Source: Pseudobutyrivibrio sp. (lineage in GTDB: Bacteria > Bacillota > Clostridia > Lachnospirales > Lachnospiraceae). Taken from it: 64,000 bases of DNA. Shown piece after piece: positions 1 through 8,301 of this stretch. A model generated the notes under the pieces. It made no database searches and was not told where the DNA came from. It worked only from the letters and a program-made list of their open reading frames with translations. The stretch lies in assembly GCA_017557435.1 (NCBI GenBank), contig JAFYYR010000011.1:62001-126000 (forward strand). The letters are read 5' to 3'. Each line of letters starts with the position of its first letter. The stretch's first letter is position 1. Both the position numbers and the translations under genes were made by a program.

Positions 1-138
1 ATGGAGCCTCCAAACCGAAGTGGCATGGACAGCTAATAGTAAATAATTTCAACATAAAAATATCTTAACCTTTGAATAGAATAGAGTCAAATATTGACTG
101 TGTATTATTACTCATTGATGCACAATAAATTATTTTTA

Positions 139-167
139 TTGCATTATTAGAAAAACTATATTATAAT
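139..167 (+). promoter_or_regulatory. Sigma-70-type promoter for a candidate small RNA
   Basis: TTGCAT at 139-144 and TATAAT at 162-167 are separated by exactly 17 bases. Transcription would begin near 174. No plus-strand gene follows; the transcript would instead reach a strong terminator about 80 bases downstream. Confidence 0.5.
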
Positions 168-173
168 CGGAGA

Positions 174-252
174 CGTGACAGGCAGTTTCCTGTCATACCC
201 TTATTAATTATTTATACTCCCCTCAAAAAGACCGAGTTTTTCGGTCTTTTTT
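174..252 (+). ncRNA. Candidate intergenic small RNA of about 80 nt
   Basis: The stretch runs from the predicted start of a good promoter to an intrinsic terminator and holds no convincing ORF. It contains a hairpin (TGACAGG at 176-182 pairs with CCTGTCA at 189-195, 6-nt loop), an AU-rich linker, then the terminator stem at 226-250. That promoter-hairpin-linker-terminator layout is typical of a small regulatory RNA. No known family is recognised. It could also be a short attenuated leader, but no plus-strand gene lies beyond it. Confidence 0.4.
226..252 (+). terminator. Intrinsic terminator, possibly bidirectional
   Basis: A perfect 10-bp stem (226-235 with 241-250) surrounds a 5-nt loop. It has an A-run on the left and a T-run on the right, so it can stop transcripts from either side. 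It ends the candidate small RNA. Confidence 0.8.
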
Positions 253-324
253 CTTGCATAAATATTCATTTTTTGTTATATCTGAATTTAAATAATTTGG
301 TGCAGTTTCCATTTTGGGCATATT

Positions 325-350
325 TAAAGGGCTGTTCTCACAGCCCTTTA
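325..350 (-). terminator. Hairpin downstream of the CheY-like gene
   Basis: TAAAGGGCTGT (325-335) and ACAGCCCTTTA (340-350) form an 11-bp stem with a TCTC loop. It lies 12 bases past the minus-strand CheY gene. The T-run is clear only on the plus side (354-360), so it may mainly stop plus-strand transcripts. Confidence 0.6.
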
Positions 351-362
351 GTGTTTTTTTGA

Positions 363-746
363 TTACTTAAAGTGACCTAAGGCCTCTGCAAATCTAGTCT
401 CATCAAATGGCTTTATAACAAAATCCTTAGCTCCTGCCTCAATGGCCTCAATTACATAGCACTTCTGTCCCATGGCGCTAACCACCAGTATCTTAGCATC
501 AGGGTCATATTCCTTGATCTGCTTAATAGCATCAATACCATTAGAACTACGACCAATAGTGTGACCATCAACTGTCATGGTGATATCCATAGTTACTATA
601 TCAGGCTTAAGCTGCTTGTACTTTTCAACAGCTGCATCACTGCAATCTGCCTCAGCAATAACAGTATAGCCATTTCTTTCAATTTCGCCTCTGACGACGG
701 CTCGCATAAATTTCGAATCGTCAACAACTAATACTGTCTTTCCCAA
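363..746 (-). CDS. CheY-like single-domain response regulator with an insertion
   Basis: A 127-residue receiver domain with no output domain, as in chemotaxis CheY proteins. The acidic pair D9-D10, phosphoacceptor D54, S90 (in VVSAMG) and K112 (in VIKPF) are all present. The start is taken as TTG at 746 because GAGGAGG sits 7 bases upstream; the ORF open upstream of it has no such signal. After D54 the expected short loop is replaced by about 9 extra residues (T58 to S68) before the conserved NGIDAIKQI helix. It lies 101 bases downstream of the binding protein/chemoreceptor pair on the same strand, so it probably signals in chemotaxis. CheY assignment is firm by fold; motor binding is inferred. 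Confidence 0.85.
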   Translation of the reverse strand: MGKTVLVVDDSKFMRAVVRGEIERNGYTVIAEADCSDAAVEKYKQLKPDIVTMDITMTVDGHTIGRSSNGIDAIKQIKEYDPDAKILVVSAMGQKCYVIEAIEAGAKDFVIKPFDETRFAEALGHFK

Positions 747-847
747 AGAGCGTCCTCCTCTTATCAGAAAATCAATTTGGAAGTGTATAGTTATTATACC
801 ACACAAGCCCCCGAACGAACTATGAAAATATTGTTAAGACATCACCA

Positions 848-1843
848 TTATTTATACTGGTCAATATTTTCCGGTGTTATAGGTACAAATGGTACCCAAA
901 CATATTTCAAGTCCTCTGTAGCGCCCTCCAAAGAAGCTACTGAGCCACCTTTTGCCAGTGTAATGGCAGAATCAACAGCAGCTATTCCTTGGCCTTGTGT
1001 ATCCTGAAGAACAGTCATATACATATCGCCACTTCTGATAGCTGCGCAGCCATCATCAGTTGCATCTATTCCTGCTACAAGCTTGTCCTTTGTACTGTAA
1101 CCATTATCCTTAAGCCAATTAATAGCACCTATCGCCATAGGATCATTGTTACATATAATGCAGTCAAAATCCTGCCCCGTCTTCTTAAATATTTCAAGCT
1201 GATCATAAGCTACAGTATCGGACCAATCCCCGTGGTCCACAAATACATAATTTGCATCTACTCCATTATCAAGGAAAAAGTATTTAACAGCATTGGTACG
1301 CTGAGGAACAGCTGCATGCCCCTTCATTCCTTCCATAATGATTACATTTAATGATTGTGGCTTGCCTAGACCATTCCAAATATATTCTGCCTGGAATCTT
1401 CCGGCATCCTGTTCAAAGGAACCAACATAGACAAATTTATCTGCCTTTAGATAATCTTCATCCGGTTCGTTATTTATAAATACGATAGGAAGATTGCCGG
1501 CTGCCTTTTCCATTTGAAGAATGGTGGTTGCATCTGCAAGTCTACATATAATTGCATCATATCCCTGAGAGCTGGCCTCAGAAATCTGCTGCATCTGAAT
1601 TTCCGGATCACTTTGGCAATAAACTTTATCAATTGTAGCGCCAGTTTCCTGTGCTCTATTATCAATTGACTCACACAGAGTTATAAGAAATGTATCTGTA
1701 TCGTCGTGTAGCGTCATAAGAATTTTAACGCCACTGCCATTTACTGCACCTCCACTTGATTTAGCCCCACAGCCTGCAAGGCTTGCAGCTAACATCACTC
1801 CACATATTAGAAACGCCATTATTTTTTTCATTTGATTTTTCAT
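848..1843 (-). CDS. Sugar-type periplasmic-binding lipoprotein
   Basis: A 331-residue lipoprotein with a basic N-terminus, a hydrophobic segment and lipobox LAGC (Cys25), followed by a Ser/Gly linker. The rest matches the Peripla_BP_4 family (ribose/galactose-binding-like), with the two-lobe pattern and a typical VAGIDATDDG-type segment near the C-terminus. AAGGAG stands before the ATG. It begins 14 bases after the chemoreceptor gene, and no ABC permease or ATPase is nearby. That pairing suggests it presents a bound ligand to the receptor rather than feeding a transporter. A paralogue with the same arrangement is at 51500-52498. The ligand is unknown. Confidence 0.9.
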   Translation of the reverse strand: MKNQMKKIMAFLICGVMLAASLAGCGAKSSGGAVNGSGVKILMTLHDDTDTFLITLCESIDNRAQETGATIDKVYCQSDPEIQMQQISEASSQGYDAIICRLADATTILQMEKAAGNLPIVFINNEPDEDYLKADKFVYVGSFEQDAGRFQAEYIWNGLGKPQSLNVIIMEGMKGHAAVPQRTNAVKYFFLDNGVDANYVFVDHGDWSDTVAYDQLEIFKKTGQDFDCIICNNDPMAIGAINWLKDNGYSTKDKLVAGIDATDDGCAAIRSGDMYMTVLQDTQGQGIAAVDSAITLAKGGSVASLEGATEDLKYVWVPFVPITPENIDQYK

Positions 1844-1857
1844 AATTCGTCTCCTTA

Positions 1858-3849
1858 TTATATTTTAAACTGCTGAACATAAGATGTAAGTGTCTCAGAT
1901 GTATTTGCCAGTTTGTGTGAGTTATCCGCAACATCCTGACTGTTCTGTGTGATGCTGTTTGCCTGCTCAACCATCTTGTGGCTGGTTTCAAGAATCTCAT
2001 CTGTACTAGCAGCCTGCTCCTGAGAGATAGCTGCTACGTTGCTAGCAACATCATCAACCTTCTGTACGTCTTGTATCATAAGGTCAATAAGTTCATTAGA
2101 CTTTTCAATGTTCTGATAAATCTGATCAAATGTATCTACAGCTGTGTTGATAAGCTCGCTGTTAGCCTCAATCTTCTCAGCATTGGTCTGAGCCTGGCCT
2201 ACAACGCTATCAATAGCTCTTCGTACATCATCAATAAGCTTTGCGATATTCTCCGCACTCTGTGCAGAGTTCTTAGCAAGATTTCCTATCTCAGTAGCAA
2301 CAACCGCAAATCCCTTACCGGTCTCTCCTGCTCTAGCAGCCTCAATAGAAGCGTTAAGGGAAAGAAGATTGGTCTGCTCTGCGATTTCTGCAATGAGACC
2401 TACAATCTTGGTAATCTCTTCTGATGCTTTACCAACTACATCGATGGACTCTACAAGTTCATCATTGCTGGTCTTAATATCTTGCATTGCACCAGCAAGC
2501 TGTTCCATATCATCACGGCCCTTTTTACTAATCTCAACAGTTTCTTTCATACTGTCGTTGGCCTGAAGTGAATTATCTCTTGTATCTGAAACAACCATAG
2601 CAAGTGTGGTTGCATTCTCAGCAATCTCATTAACTGCAACAGCAAGCTGGTCAACAGTGTTGTTAAGATTCTGCATAGCCTCTGACTGTAACTGAGATGC
2701 CTCGTACATGTTCTTAGATACTTCATCCGAATTATCTGACTGCTCTTTAAGCACCTTAGATTCTTCGTTAATGCTACTAAGCATCTTACGCATGGATTGA
2801 ACGAATTCGTTTACCTTACTGCCCATGAGGCCAATCTCGTCGTTGCTCTCCTCCTTAACATCGATTGTGAAGTCACCTGCTGACATATCAGAAATGTGCT
2901 TTGTAATTCCACCAAGAGGAGCAATAACTTTTGATACCATTAGGTTAATAAGTATCATGATAAGGATGATTGCAACTATTCCTATAATCGCAAGAGTAGT
3001 AACAAGCTTTGTCACATCGTTCATGATGGTATCGTAGTTCACATAGGAAACAAGCACCCAGTCAGTTCCAGCTATCTGCTTTAAGGCTACTACATTGTTC
3101 TGTATAGTTACAGTGTTATAGTTTCTAGCTTTAACCTTTTCAGCTATTGCAGCCATAAGCTTATCACTGTCATCAGTTGTAAGCTTTGTGGAAACTCTTT
3201 CCTTATCGTTATGAGCTAGTATTGTACTATCTGTCAGGTCAACAAGGAATGATGAAGCCTGATCCATCTTTACTCGAGAATTAACAATAATGCTAATCTG
3301 GTCCAAAGAAAGGTCAGCCGCTATAACCTTTAAATCATCTGAGTCATCTTTGATAATACCTGTAGCACTTATAACATTGGTACCATCAGCGTCCTGATAT
3401 GTAGTTCCGTAAACCATGTTAACGTGGCTCAGACCCTGCTTAAACCATACCTGGCTAGTAGGGTTTGACGTGTCTTTTGATGATTCGGAAGCCTTGTAGA
3501 CCCTTCCACTTTGGGTAGCAATATAAGGCCCATTTTTACAATAAGTGTTAAATCCATATAATGAATCCATCATAGAATTTAACTCCTCATCAGGTAAATG
3601 AGCCTGCTCTACCATATATTTTATTGTTGCAAAAGTTTGAAGATTGTCATCAAGCCATGCTTCGATATTATCCGCCTGGTTCGAAATCGAAGAATTTAGC
3701 TGTGATGTGGCCATCACAGACATACTTCGGCTTGAAAGGTACCCTGAAATCAGTACCAAAATAAGAATTGTAGCTATTACAGCTGGTAACAAGTATAGTA
3801 ATAGCTTGTTTTTAATTTTTGCGCGTCGTTTCTCTTTTACTTTTCCCAT
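1858..3849 (-). CDS. Methyl-accepting chemotaxis protein (Cache-type sensor)
   Basis: A 663-residue chemoreceptor. A membrane segment lies near residues 17-37, then an extracellular Cache-like sensor to about 280, a second membrane segment near 285-310, a HAMP domain, and a long coiled-coil signalling domain. The signalling tip carries the conserved [19 protein letters not shown] motif that binds CheA/CheW. It ends in a short tail, [11 protein letters not shown], that is shared with the paralogue at 52488-54518. AAGGAG precedes the ATG. The next gene is a solute-binding lipoprotein, its likely sensing partner. Confidence 0.95.
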   Translation of the reverse strand: MGKVKEKRRAKIKNKLLLYLLPAVIATILILVLISGYLSSRSMSVMATSQLNSSISNQADNIEAWLDDNLQTFATIKYMVEQAHLPDEELNSMMDSLYGFNTYCKNGPYIATQSGRVYKASESSKDTSNPTSQVWFKQGLSHVNMVYGTTYQDADGTNVISATGIIKDDSDDLKVIAADLSLDQISIIVNSRVKMDQASSFLVDLTDSTILAHNDKERVSTKLTTDDSDKLMAAIAEKVKARNYNTVTIQNNVVALKQIAGTDWVLVSYVNYDTIMNDVTKLVTTLAIIGIVAIILIMILINLMVSKVIAPLGGITKHISDMSAGDFTIDVKEESNDEIGLMGSKVNEFVQSMRKMLSSINEESKVLKEQSDNSDEVSKNMYEASQLQSEAMQNLNNTVDQLAVAVNEIAENATTLAMVVSDTRDNSLQANDSMKETVEISKKGRDDMEQLAGAMQDIKTSNDELVESIDVVGKASEEITKIVGLIAEIAEQTNLLSLNASIEAARAGETGKGFAVVATEIGNLAKNSAQSAENIAKLIDDVRRAIDSVVGQAQTNAEKIEANSELINTAVDTFDQIYQNIEKSNELIDLMIQDVQKVDDVASNVAAISQEQAASTDEILETSHKMVEQANSITQNSQDVADNSHKLANTSETLTSYVQQFKI

Positions 3850-3976
3850 TTGAAAGTCTCCTTATGTGTTGATAATTGTAGCTTTAGTGACTTACTAATC
3901 TGAAAAACCATATTAGAGCTTTAACGCAATTATATATGTCAGTTGTTAAAATAATGTTAAAAGAACGTGTTTTCTC

Positions 3977-4978
3977 CTAACAAATTCTAGGTAATCCCTC
4001 ACCCTGTAAAATGTCAAGGAAACGTCTTCCTCCTATTTCTGTCTTCATAATAAGAGCACCTACTTCCGAATCATCCTCTGGAAGATTTACAGCACCCACC
4101 ATACATGCATTCTCGCCATACTTACAGCTTCTGATAAGCTCAAGTGCCTCAACTGCCTTTTCCTTTGGAACTATGGCAACAAGCTTGCCCTCATTTCCCA
4201 TGTATAGAGGATCAAGTCCTAAAAGTCCACAGAATGACTGAACCTGTGGGTCCACTGGAAGCTTCTCCTCAAACAAATCAAATCTAAGTCCTGATGAAAC
4301 TGCAAGTTCCTTAAGAACTGTTGCAAGTCCACCGCGAGTTACGTCTCTTAAAACATGAACTGGAATCTTATTCTCAATCAGCTTCCCCACCATCTCCTGA
4401 AGTGGAGCATTGTCGCTGACGATTGTATTTTTAATGCCCATGCGCTGGCTAAGCACTGTGGCATGATGGTCTCCCACATTACCAGATACGATGATAACAT
4501 CGTCGTCTTCAGCATTCTTAGCCTTAATATCAACGCCCTTTGGAACAAATCCAACACCTGCTGTGTTGATGTAGATTCCACCATTGCCCTCGATAACTTT
4601 TGTATCGCCAGCTACGATTTTAACCCCTGCCTCGTCCGCAGTCTCAGCCATTGACTTAACAATTCTTCTGAGGGTATCAATGTCAGCACCCTCCTCAAGA
4701 ATAAATCCGCAGGTAATGTACTTTGGAACGGCACCTCTCATGCACAAATCATTGACAGTACCGCAGATGCAAAGACGTCCGATATCTCCACCTGGAAACT
4801 CAAGTGGTGTAACAACAAAGCTGTCTGTTGTCATGGCAATAGTGCCATCTCCAGGAACAACTGCTGCATCCTCCATCTCTGAAAGCACATCACTGTGAAA
4901 CTGTGATTCAAAAATCTCTCTAATTAACTCGCCTGTTGCACGTCCGCCTGAGCCGTGCTCCATAATTATTTTTCCCAT
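3977..4978 (-). CDS. hypE: HypE, thiocarbamate-forming hydrogenase maturation protein
   Basis: HypE dehydrates a carbamoyl group on its C-terminal cysteine to the cyano ligand of the NiFe site. The 333 residues begin with the HGSGGRAT segment of the PurM-like fold, have the ATP-binding GDTKV segment, and end in PRIC, the invariant tail whose Cys carries the carbamoyl/cyanide. Length is normal for the family. It lies 16 bases after hypD in a hypC-hypD-hypE run. It serves the Ech hydrogenase encoded at 12335-17579. Confidence 0.97.
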   Translation of the reverse strand: MGKIIMEHGSGGRATGELIREIFESQFHSDVLSEMEDAAVVPGDGTIAMTTDSFVVTPLEFPGGDIGRLCICGTVNDLCMRGAVPKYITCGFILEEGADIDTLRRIVKSMAETADEAGVKIVAGDTKVIEGNGGIYINTAGVGFVPKGVDIKAKNAEDDDVIIVSGNVGDHHATVLSQRMGIKNTIVSDNAPLQEMVGKLIENKIPVHVLRDVTRGGLATVLKELAVSSGLRFDLFEEKLPVDPQVQSFCGLLGLDPLYMGNEGKLVAIVPKEKAVEALELIRSCKYGENACMVGAVNLPEDDSEVGALIMKTEIGGRRFLDILQGEGLPRIC

Positions 4979-4994
4979 AATAATTCTCCACTTT

Positions 4995-6035
4995 CTACCT
5001 TATCAAATATGCATTAAAACATGAGCCCTCTTCGCTGACCATGCAGGCCCCCTCTGGACTCATAGGTGTACATACCTTGCCAAAAAGAGGACAGTCATGT
5101 GGCTTAGCCTTGCCCATAAGAATCTCGCCACAGCGGCAAGCCTTATTTCGCTTATTGTCCTCATCAAGTCCGTCACTGCCAGCATCAAATCTAGAGTACT
5201 CATCTTTTAATAGTAAGCCCGAGCCAGGAATGATTCCCATGCCTCGCCATACCACATCTGCTGGCTTGAAATACTTGGCCAACTGACCAGCTATAATGTC
5301 ATTCTGTCCGCTGTCTACAACAGAAGTGTAGTAGTTTTTAACAGTGTTGTCATTATTGATAACCATCTGCACTAGACCGTAAATGGCAATCACAAGCTCC
5401 TTGCTGCCAAAGCCTGACACTGCAAATGGAATCTGGTATTTGGCTGCCAAATCATTGAAATAATCTGCTCCTGTGACGGCGCTCACATGACCTGGTGCAA
5501 TAAATCCATCTATCTGGGCACCATTGTCACATAAGAAAGAAATTGCTCCTGGCATTGTCTTAAGTGCTGTAAGAATACGGATATTATCAAGCCCGCGGGC
5601 TATTGCATTATCAAGTAATAGTGTATAAACAGGTGCAGTAGTCTCAAATCCAACTGCTGCAAAGACATATTTTCTATCTGGGTGCTCCTGAGCTAAGGCC
5701 AGCACGTCCATTGGCGAGTAGACCATCTCTACACTGCCACCTCGGCCCTTAGCCTCGTTAAGGCTCTCCTTAGAACCTGGGACTCTCAGCAAATCACCAA
5801 AAGTGGCAACTGTTGTATCAGGCTCTAGGCTAAGCTCAATAAGCCTATCTATATAAGCTGTAGGTGTAACACAAACAGGACACCCTGGTCCTGACAAAAG
5901 CTCTATCTGTGATGAGAGCAAATCTCTGATGCCGTGCTTTGCAATAGCATGTGTATGGCTACCGCAAACCTCCATCAGTCTGATTTTCTTCCCATCATAA
6001 TTTTTCAAAAAATCAACAAGCTCAACGATTTCCAT
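4995..6035 (-). CDS. hypD: HypD, iron-sulfur scaffold for the Fe(CN)2CO group
   Basis: 346 residues with every HypD signature: EVCGSHTHAIAKHGI near the N-terminus, GPGCPVCVTP, and a C-terminal Cys cluster (CRCGE, CPLFGKVC, EGACMVSEEGSC) that binds the 4Fe-4S cluster. With HypC it assembles the Fe(CN)2CO unit. The start codon overlaps the hypC stop as TAATG, implying translational coupling. Confidence 0.97.
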   Translation of the reverse strand: MEIVELVDFLKNYDGKKIRLMEVCGSHTHAIAKHGIRDLLSSQIELLSGPGCPVCVTPTAYIDRLIELSLEPDTTVATFGDLLRVPGSKESLNEAKGRGGSVEMVYSPMDVLALAQEHPDRKYVFAAVGFETTAPVYTLLLDNAIARGLDNIRILTALKTMPGAISFLCDNGAQIDGFIAPGHVSAVTGADYFNDLAAKYQIPFAVSGFGSKELVIAIYGLVQMVINNDNTVKNYYTSVVDSGQNDIIAGQLAKYFKPADVVWRGMGIIPGSGLLLKDEYSRFDAGSDGLDEDNKRNKACRCGEILMGKAKPHDCPLFGKVCTPMSPEGACMVSEEGSCFNAYLIR

Positions 6036-6244
6036 TAGCCCTCAAGGCCTCCCATAAGCTCGAGAATTTCCTCAGCCTCATCTTTTTTCAATGTCTGGAT
6101 AACGCATCCAGCGTGAACTAAAGCATAGTCACCCTCTTTTACATTAACAAGTCCTGCATAGGCCTCAACCTCGTTACCATTGAAGTCTACAGTTACCTTG
6201 CCATCCTTCATTTTCTTAACTAAACCGGGTATTGCAACACACAT
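6035..6244 (-). CDS. hypC: HypC, hydrogenase assembly chaperone
   Basis: A 69-residue small chaperone beginning MCVAIPG. Cys2, exposed after Met removal, is the residue that carries iron and contacts the large subunit. The ATG at 6244 is chosen because the MC(V/L)AIPG start is invariant in HypC, although the frame is open 14 codons further upstream. It is the first gene of hypC-hypD-hypE and overlaps hypD by one base. Confidence 0.95.
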   Translation of the reverse strand: MCVAIPGLVKKMKDGKVTVDFNGNEVEAYAGLVNVKEGDYALVHAGCVIQTLKKDEAEEILELMGGLEG

Positions 6245-6319
6245 AAAACTTTCCTTCCAAGTATATGCACTTACGTACTTTGGCATATACCATAAAAAAT
6301 TACTTTGTTTTCAATATAT

Positions 6320-6349
6320 TGTTACTATTCTAGTTTATGAATAGTAACA
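6320..6349. promoter_or_regulatory. 11-bp-arm inverted repeat between hypCDE and hypA
   Basis: TGTTACTATTC (6320-6330) is a perfect inverted repeat of GAATAGTAACA (6339-6349), separated by 8 bases. It lies between divergent hyp transcripts, about 75 bases from the hypC start and upstream of the hypA promoter. It has no T-run, so an operator for a dimeric regulator is more likely than a terminator. Confidence 0.5.
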
Positions 6350-6386
6350 TTAGTTTATCACAATTCAAGGTACTTGGAACTATTAT

Positions 6387-6415
6387 TTGAGTGGCGGTTT
6401 TCTTTAGTGTATAAT
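6387..6415 (+). promoter_or_regulatory. Promoter of hypA
   Basis: TTGAGT at 6387-6392 and TATAAT at 6410-6415 are 17 bases apart. Transcription would start near 6422, leaving a short leader containing the GGAGG site before hypA. Confidence 0.55.
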
Positions 6416-6449
6416 TGGTCGCGTATTAGTGATTTTTTTGGAGGTAACG

Positions 6450-6791
6450 ATGCACGAATTAGCAGTTACAGAATACGTTTTTAATCTAGTAAAAAAACAG
6501 GCTGACGCAAATAAGGTCAACCATGTAGATAAAATTCATTTATTAATCGGGGATCAGTGTGACTATGTACCAGAGATTATCGAGGAATATCTCCAGGTAA
6601 TGAGCGAAGGCACCTCACTTGCCGGCGTAAAAGTAGAGGCCAATGTCAAGGAATCCACTGTTCTCTGCAAGGACTGCGGCGCCCAGTTCACCCGTCATGA
6701 GTTCAAAGACACCTGCCCAAAATGCGGCAGCGCCAATCTCAAGCTCAACCGTTGCACCGATTTCATCGTAGAAAATATTGAGGTCAGCTAG
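6450..6791 (+). CDS. hypA: HypA, nickel insertion protein
   Basis: HypA delivers nickel to the hydrogenase large subunit, normally with the GTPase HypB. The 113 residues start MHELAVTEYVF, with His2 as the nickel-binding residue, and carry a zinc site built from CKDCG and CPKCG. The ATG at 6450 is preceded by TTGGAGG and gives the family's invariant start, so the 7 codons open upstream are excluded. It is transcribed away from hypCDE. No hypB is next to it or elsewhere in the window. Confidence 0.95.
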   Translation: MHELAVTEYVFNLVKKQADANKVNHVDKIHLLIGDQCDYVPEIIEEYLQVMSEGTSLAGVKVEANVKESTVLCKDCGAQFTRHEFKDTCPKCGSANLKLNRCTDFIVENIEVS

Positions 6792-6793
6792 AA

Positions 6794-6913
6794 ATGCCTT
6801 TTTTAGGGCCAAGCTCCAGTCCATGTTGCTGCAATTTTCCTGAGGAGGCAATTGCAGAATTCTTAGGCTTTGATGCGAAAATTTCCATAGGCATTATCAA
6901 CAGAAAAACCTAG
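6794..6913 (+). CDS. Possible 39-residue Cys-rich peptide after hypA
   Basis: An ATG 2 bases past the hypA stop opens a 39-codon frame with three consecutive cysteines (SSSPCCCNFPEE), ending in TAG at 6911. GAGGT inside the end of hypA, about 12 bases before the ATG, is a weak ribosome site. I recognise no family. It could be a metal-binding peptide, a remnant of a larger gene, or chance. The following 120 bases up to the alcohol dehydrogenase hold only its promoter. Confidence 0.25.
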   Translation: MPFLGPSSSPCCCNFPEEAIAEFLGFDAKISIGIINRKT

Positions 6914-6979
6914 TAAAATTTAGGACTTTTAAGGTGGATACAAGCCTCCATCGTTATAGAAAACTAACTAGTTTTTAGA

Positions 6980-6985
6980 TATAAT
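6980..6985 (+). promoter_or_regulatory. -10 element of the alcohol dehydrogenase promoter
   Basis: A perfect TATAAT, 49 bases before the gene, with only a weak -35 match (TAGAAA at 6957-6962, spacing 17). The gene itself has a strong AAAGGAGG ribosome site. Confidence 0.45.
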
Positions 6986-7034
6986 ACTCTTATCGCGTTA
7001 TTTATGTAACAACTATAAAAGGAGGATTTTTACT

Positions 7035-8252
7035 ATGGGAAGATTTACTCTGCCTCGAGACATTTATCACGGAAAAGGTGCTCTTGAGGCTCTAAAGACA
7101 TTTGAGGGCAAGCGTGCCATCATTTGTACTGGCGGCGGTTCTATGAAAAGGGGCGGTTTTTTGCAGAAAGTCGAGGAGTATTTACACGAAGCTGGCATGG
7201 AGACTACTCTCTTCGAGGGCATCGAGCCTGATCCATCTGTTGAGACAGTTATGAAGGGTGCTGAGGCGATGGCAAAATTCCAGCCAGATTGGATTGTTGC
7301 TATCGGCGGTGGCTCACCAATTGATGCTGCAAAGGCTATGTGGATTAAGTACGAATATCCTGATACTACATTCGAGGATATGTGCAAGGTTTTCGGCCTT
7401 CCAAAGCTTCGTACAAAAGCTAAGTTCTGTGCTATTTCTTCTACTTCTGGTACAGCTACAGAGGTTACAGCATTCTCAATCATCACCAATTATCAGAAGG
7501 GTATCAAATATCCAATCGCTGATTTTGAAATTACACCTGATGTTGCTATTGTAGATCCTGAGCTTGCTCACACCATGCCAAAGAAGCTTGTGGCTCACAC
7601 TGGTATGGATGCAATGACACACGCTATCGAGGCTTACGTATCAACAGCTAACTGTGCTTACACAGATCCACTTGCAATTCATGCAATTGAGATGATTATG
7701 AATACTCTTGTTAAGTCATACAACGAAGACATGGAAGCTAGAGATGCTATGCACGATGCTCAGTGCCTTGCTGGTATGGCATTCTCAAATGCTTTACTTG
7801 GCATTGTTCACTCAATGGCTCACAAGACTGGTGCAGCCTTTGCTGATTTAGGCGCTCACATCATTCACGGTGCTGCTAACGCAATGTACCTTCCAAAGGT
7901 AATTGCATTCAATGCTAAGGACCCTGTTGCTAAAAAGCGCTACGGCGTTATCGCTGATTACATGCACCTTGGCGGAGCAAACGATGACGAGAAGGTTAAG
8001 CTCCTTATCGATTATCTCCGCAAGATGAATGATGACCTTAACATTCCTCACAGCATCAATCACTATGGTCCTGACGGACTTCCTGCTGACCAGGGATTTG
8101 TTCCAGAAGATGTATTCCTTGAGAGATTACATGACATTGCTGCAAATGCAATTTTAGATGCTTGTACAGGCTCTAACCCAAGACAGCCTAGCCAGGAGGA
8201 AATGGAAAAACTTCTCAAGTGCTGCTACTATGACACTGAAGTTGATTTCTAA
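7035..8252 (+). CDS. Iron-containing alcohol dehydrogenase
   Basis: 405 residues of the group III, iron-dependent alcohol dehydrogenase family (AdhB/butanol dehydrogenase-like). The N-terminal nucleotide-binding half carries AIGGGSPIDAAKAMW near residues 90-105. The C-terminal half has the metal ligands in the HAIEAY, HSMAHK and HGAANA segments. It is not fused to an aldehyde dehydrogenase, so it is not AdhE. It would reduce an aldehyde such as acetaldehyde or butyraldehyde with NAD(P)H as an electron sink. AAAGGAGG precedes the ATG and a terminator follows directly, so it is a single-gene unit. The substrate cannot be read from sequence. Confidence 0.93.
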   Translation: MGRFTLPRDIYHGKGALEALKTFEGKRAIICTGGGSMKRGGFLQKVEEYLHEAGMETTLFEGIEPDPSVETVMKGAEAMAKFQPDWIVAIGGGSPIDAAKAMWIKYEYPDTTFEDMCKVFGLPKLRTKAKFCAISSTSGTATEVTAFSIITNYQKGIKYPIADFEITPDVAIVDPELAHTMPKKLVAHTGMDAMTHAIEAYVSTANCAYTDPLAIHAIEMIMNTLVKSYNEDMEARDAMHDAQCLAGMAFSNALLGIVHSMAHKTGAAFADLGAHIIHGAANAMYLPKVIAFNAKDPVAKKRYGVIADYMHLGGANDDEKVKLLIDYLRKMNDDLNIPHSINHYGPDGLPADQGFVPEDVFLERLHDIAANAILDACTGSNPRQPSQEEMEKLLKCCYYDTEVDF

Positions 8253-8266
8253 AATATAATATTAAA

Positions 8267-8296
8267 GAGCGGTACGAAGTGTACCGCTCGTTTTTT
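8267..8296 (+). terminator. Terminator of the alcohol dehydrogenase gene
   Basis: GAGCGGTAC (8267-8275) pairs perfectly with GTACCGCTC (8281-8289) around a GAAGT loop, followed by G and six T. Confidence 0.9.
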
Positions 8297-8301
8297 GTAA
8301 A

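Noticed and set aside
1..60. Possible end of a plus-strand gene (frames stop at 36 or slightly later)
   Set aside because: Too short to judge; no reading frame can be chosen and nothing is recognised.
777..1351. Plus-strand open frames over the lipoprotein gene
   Set aside because: Shadows of the minus-strand coding sequence, without ribosome sites or recognisable domains.
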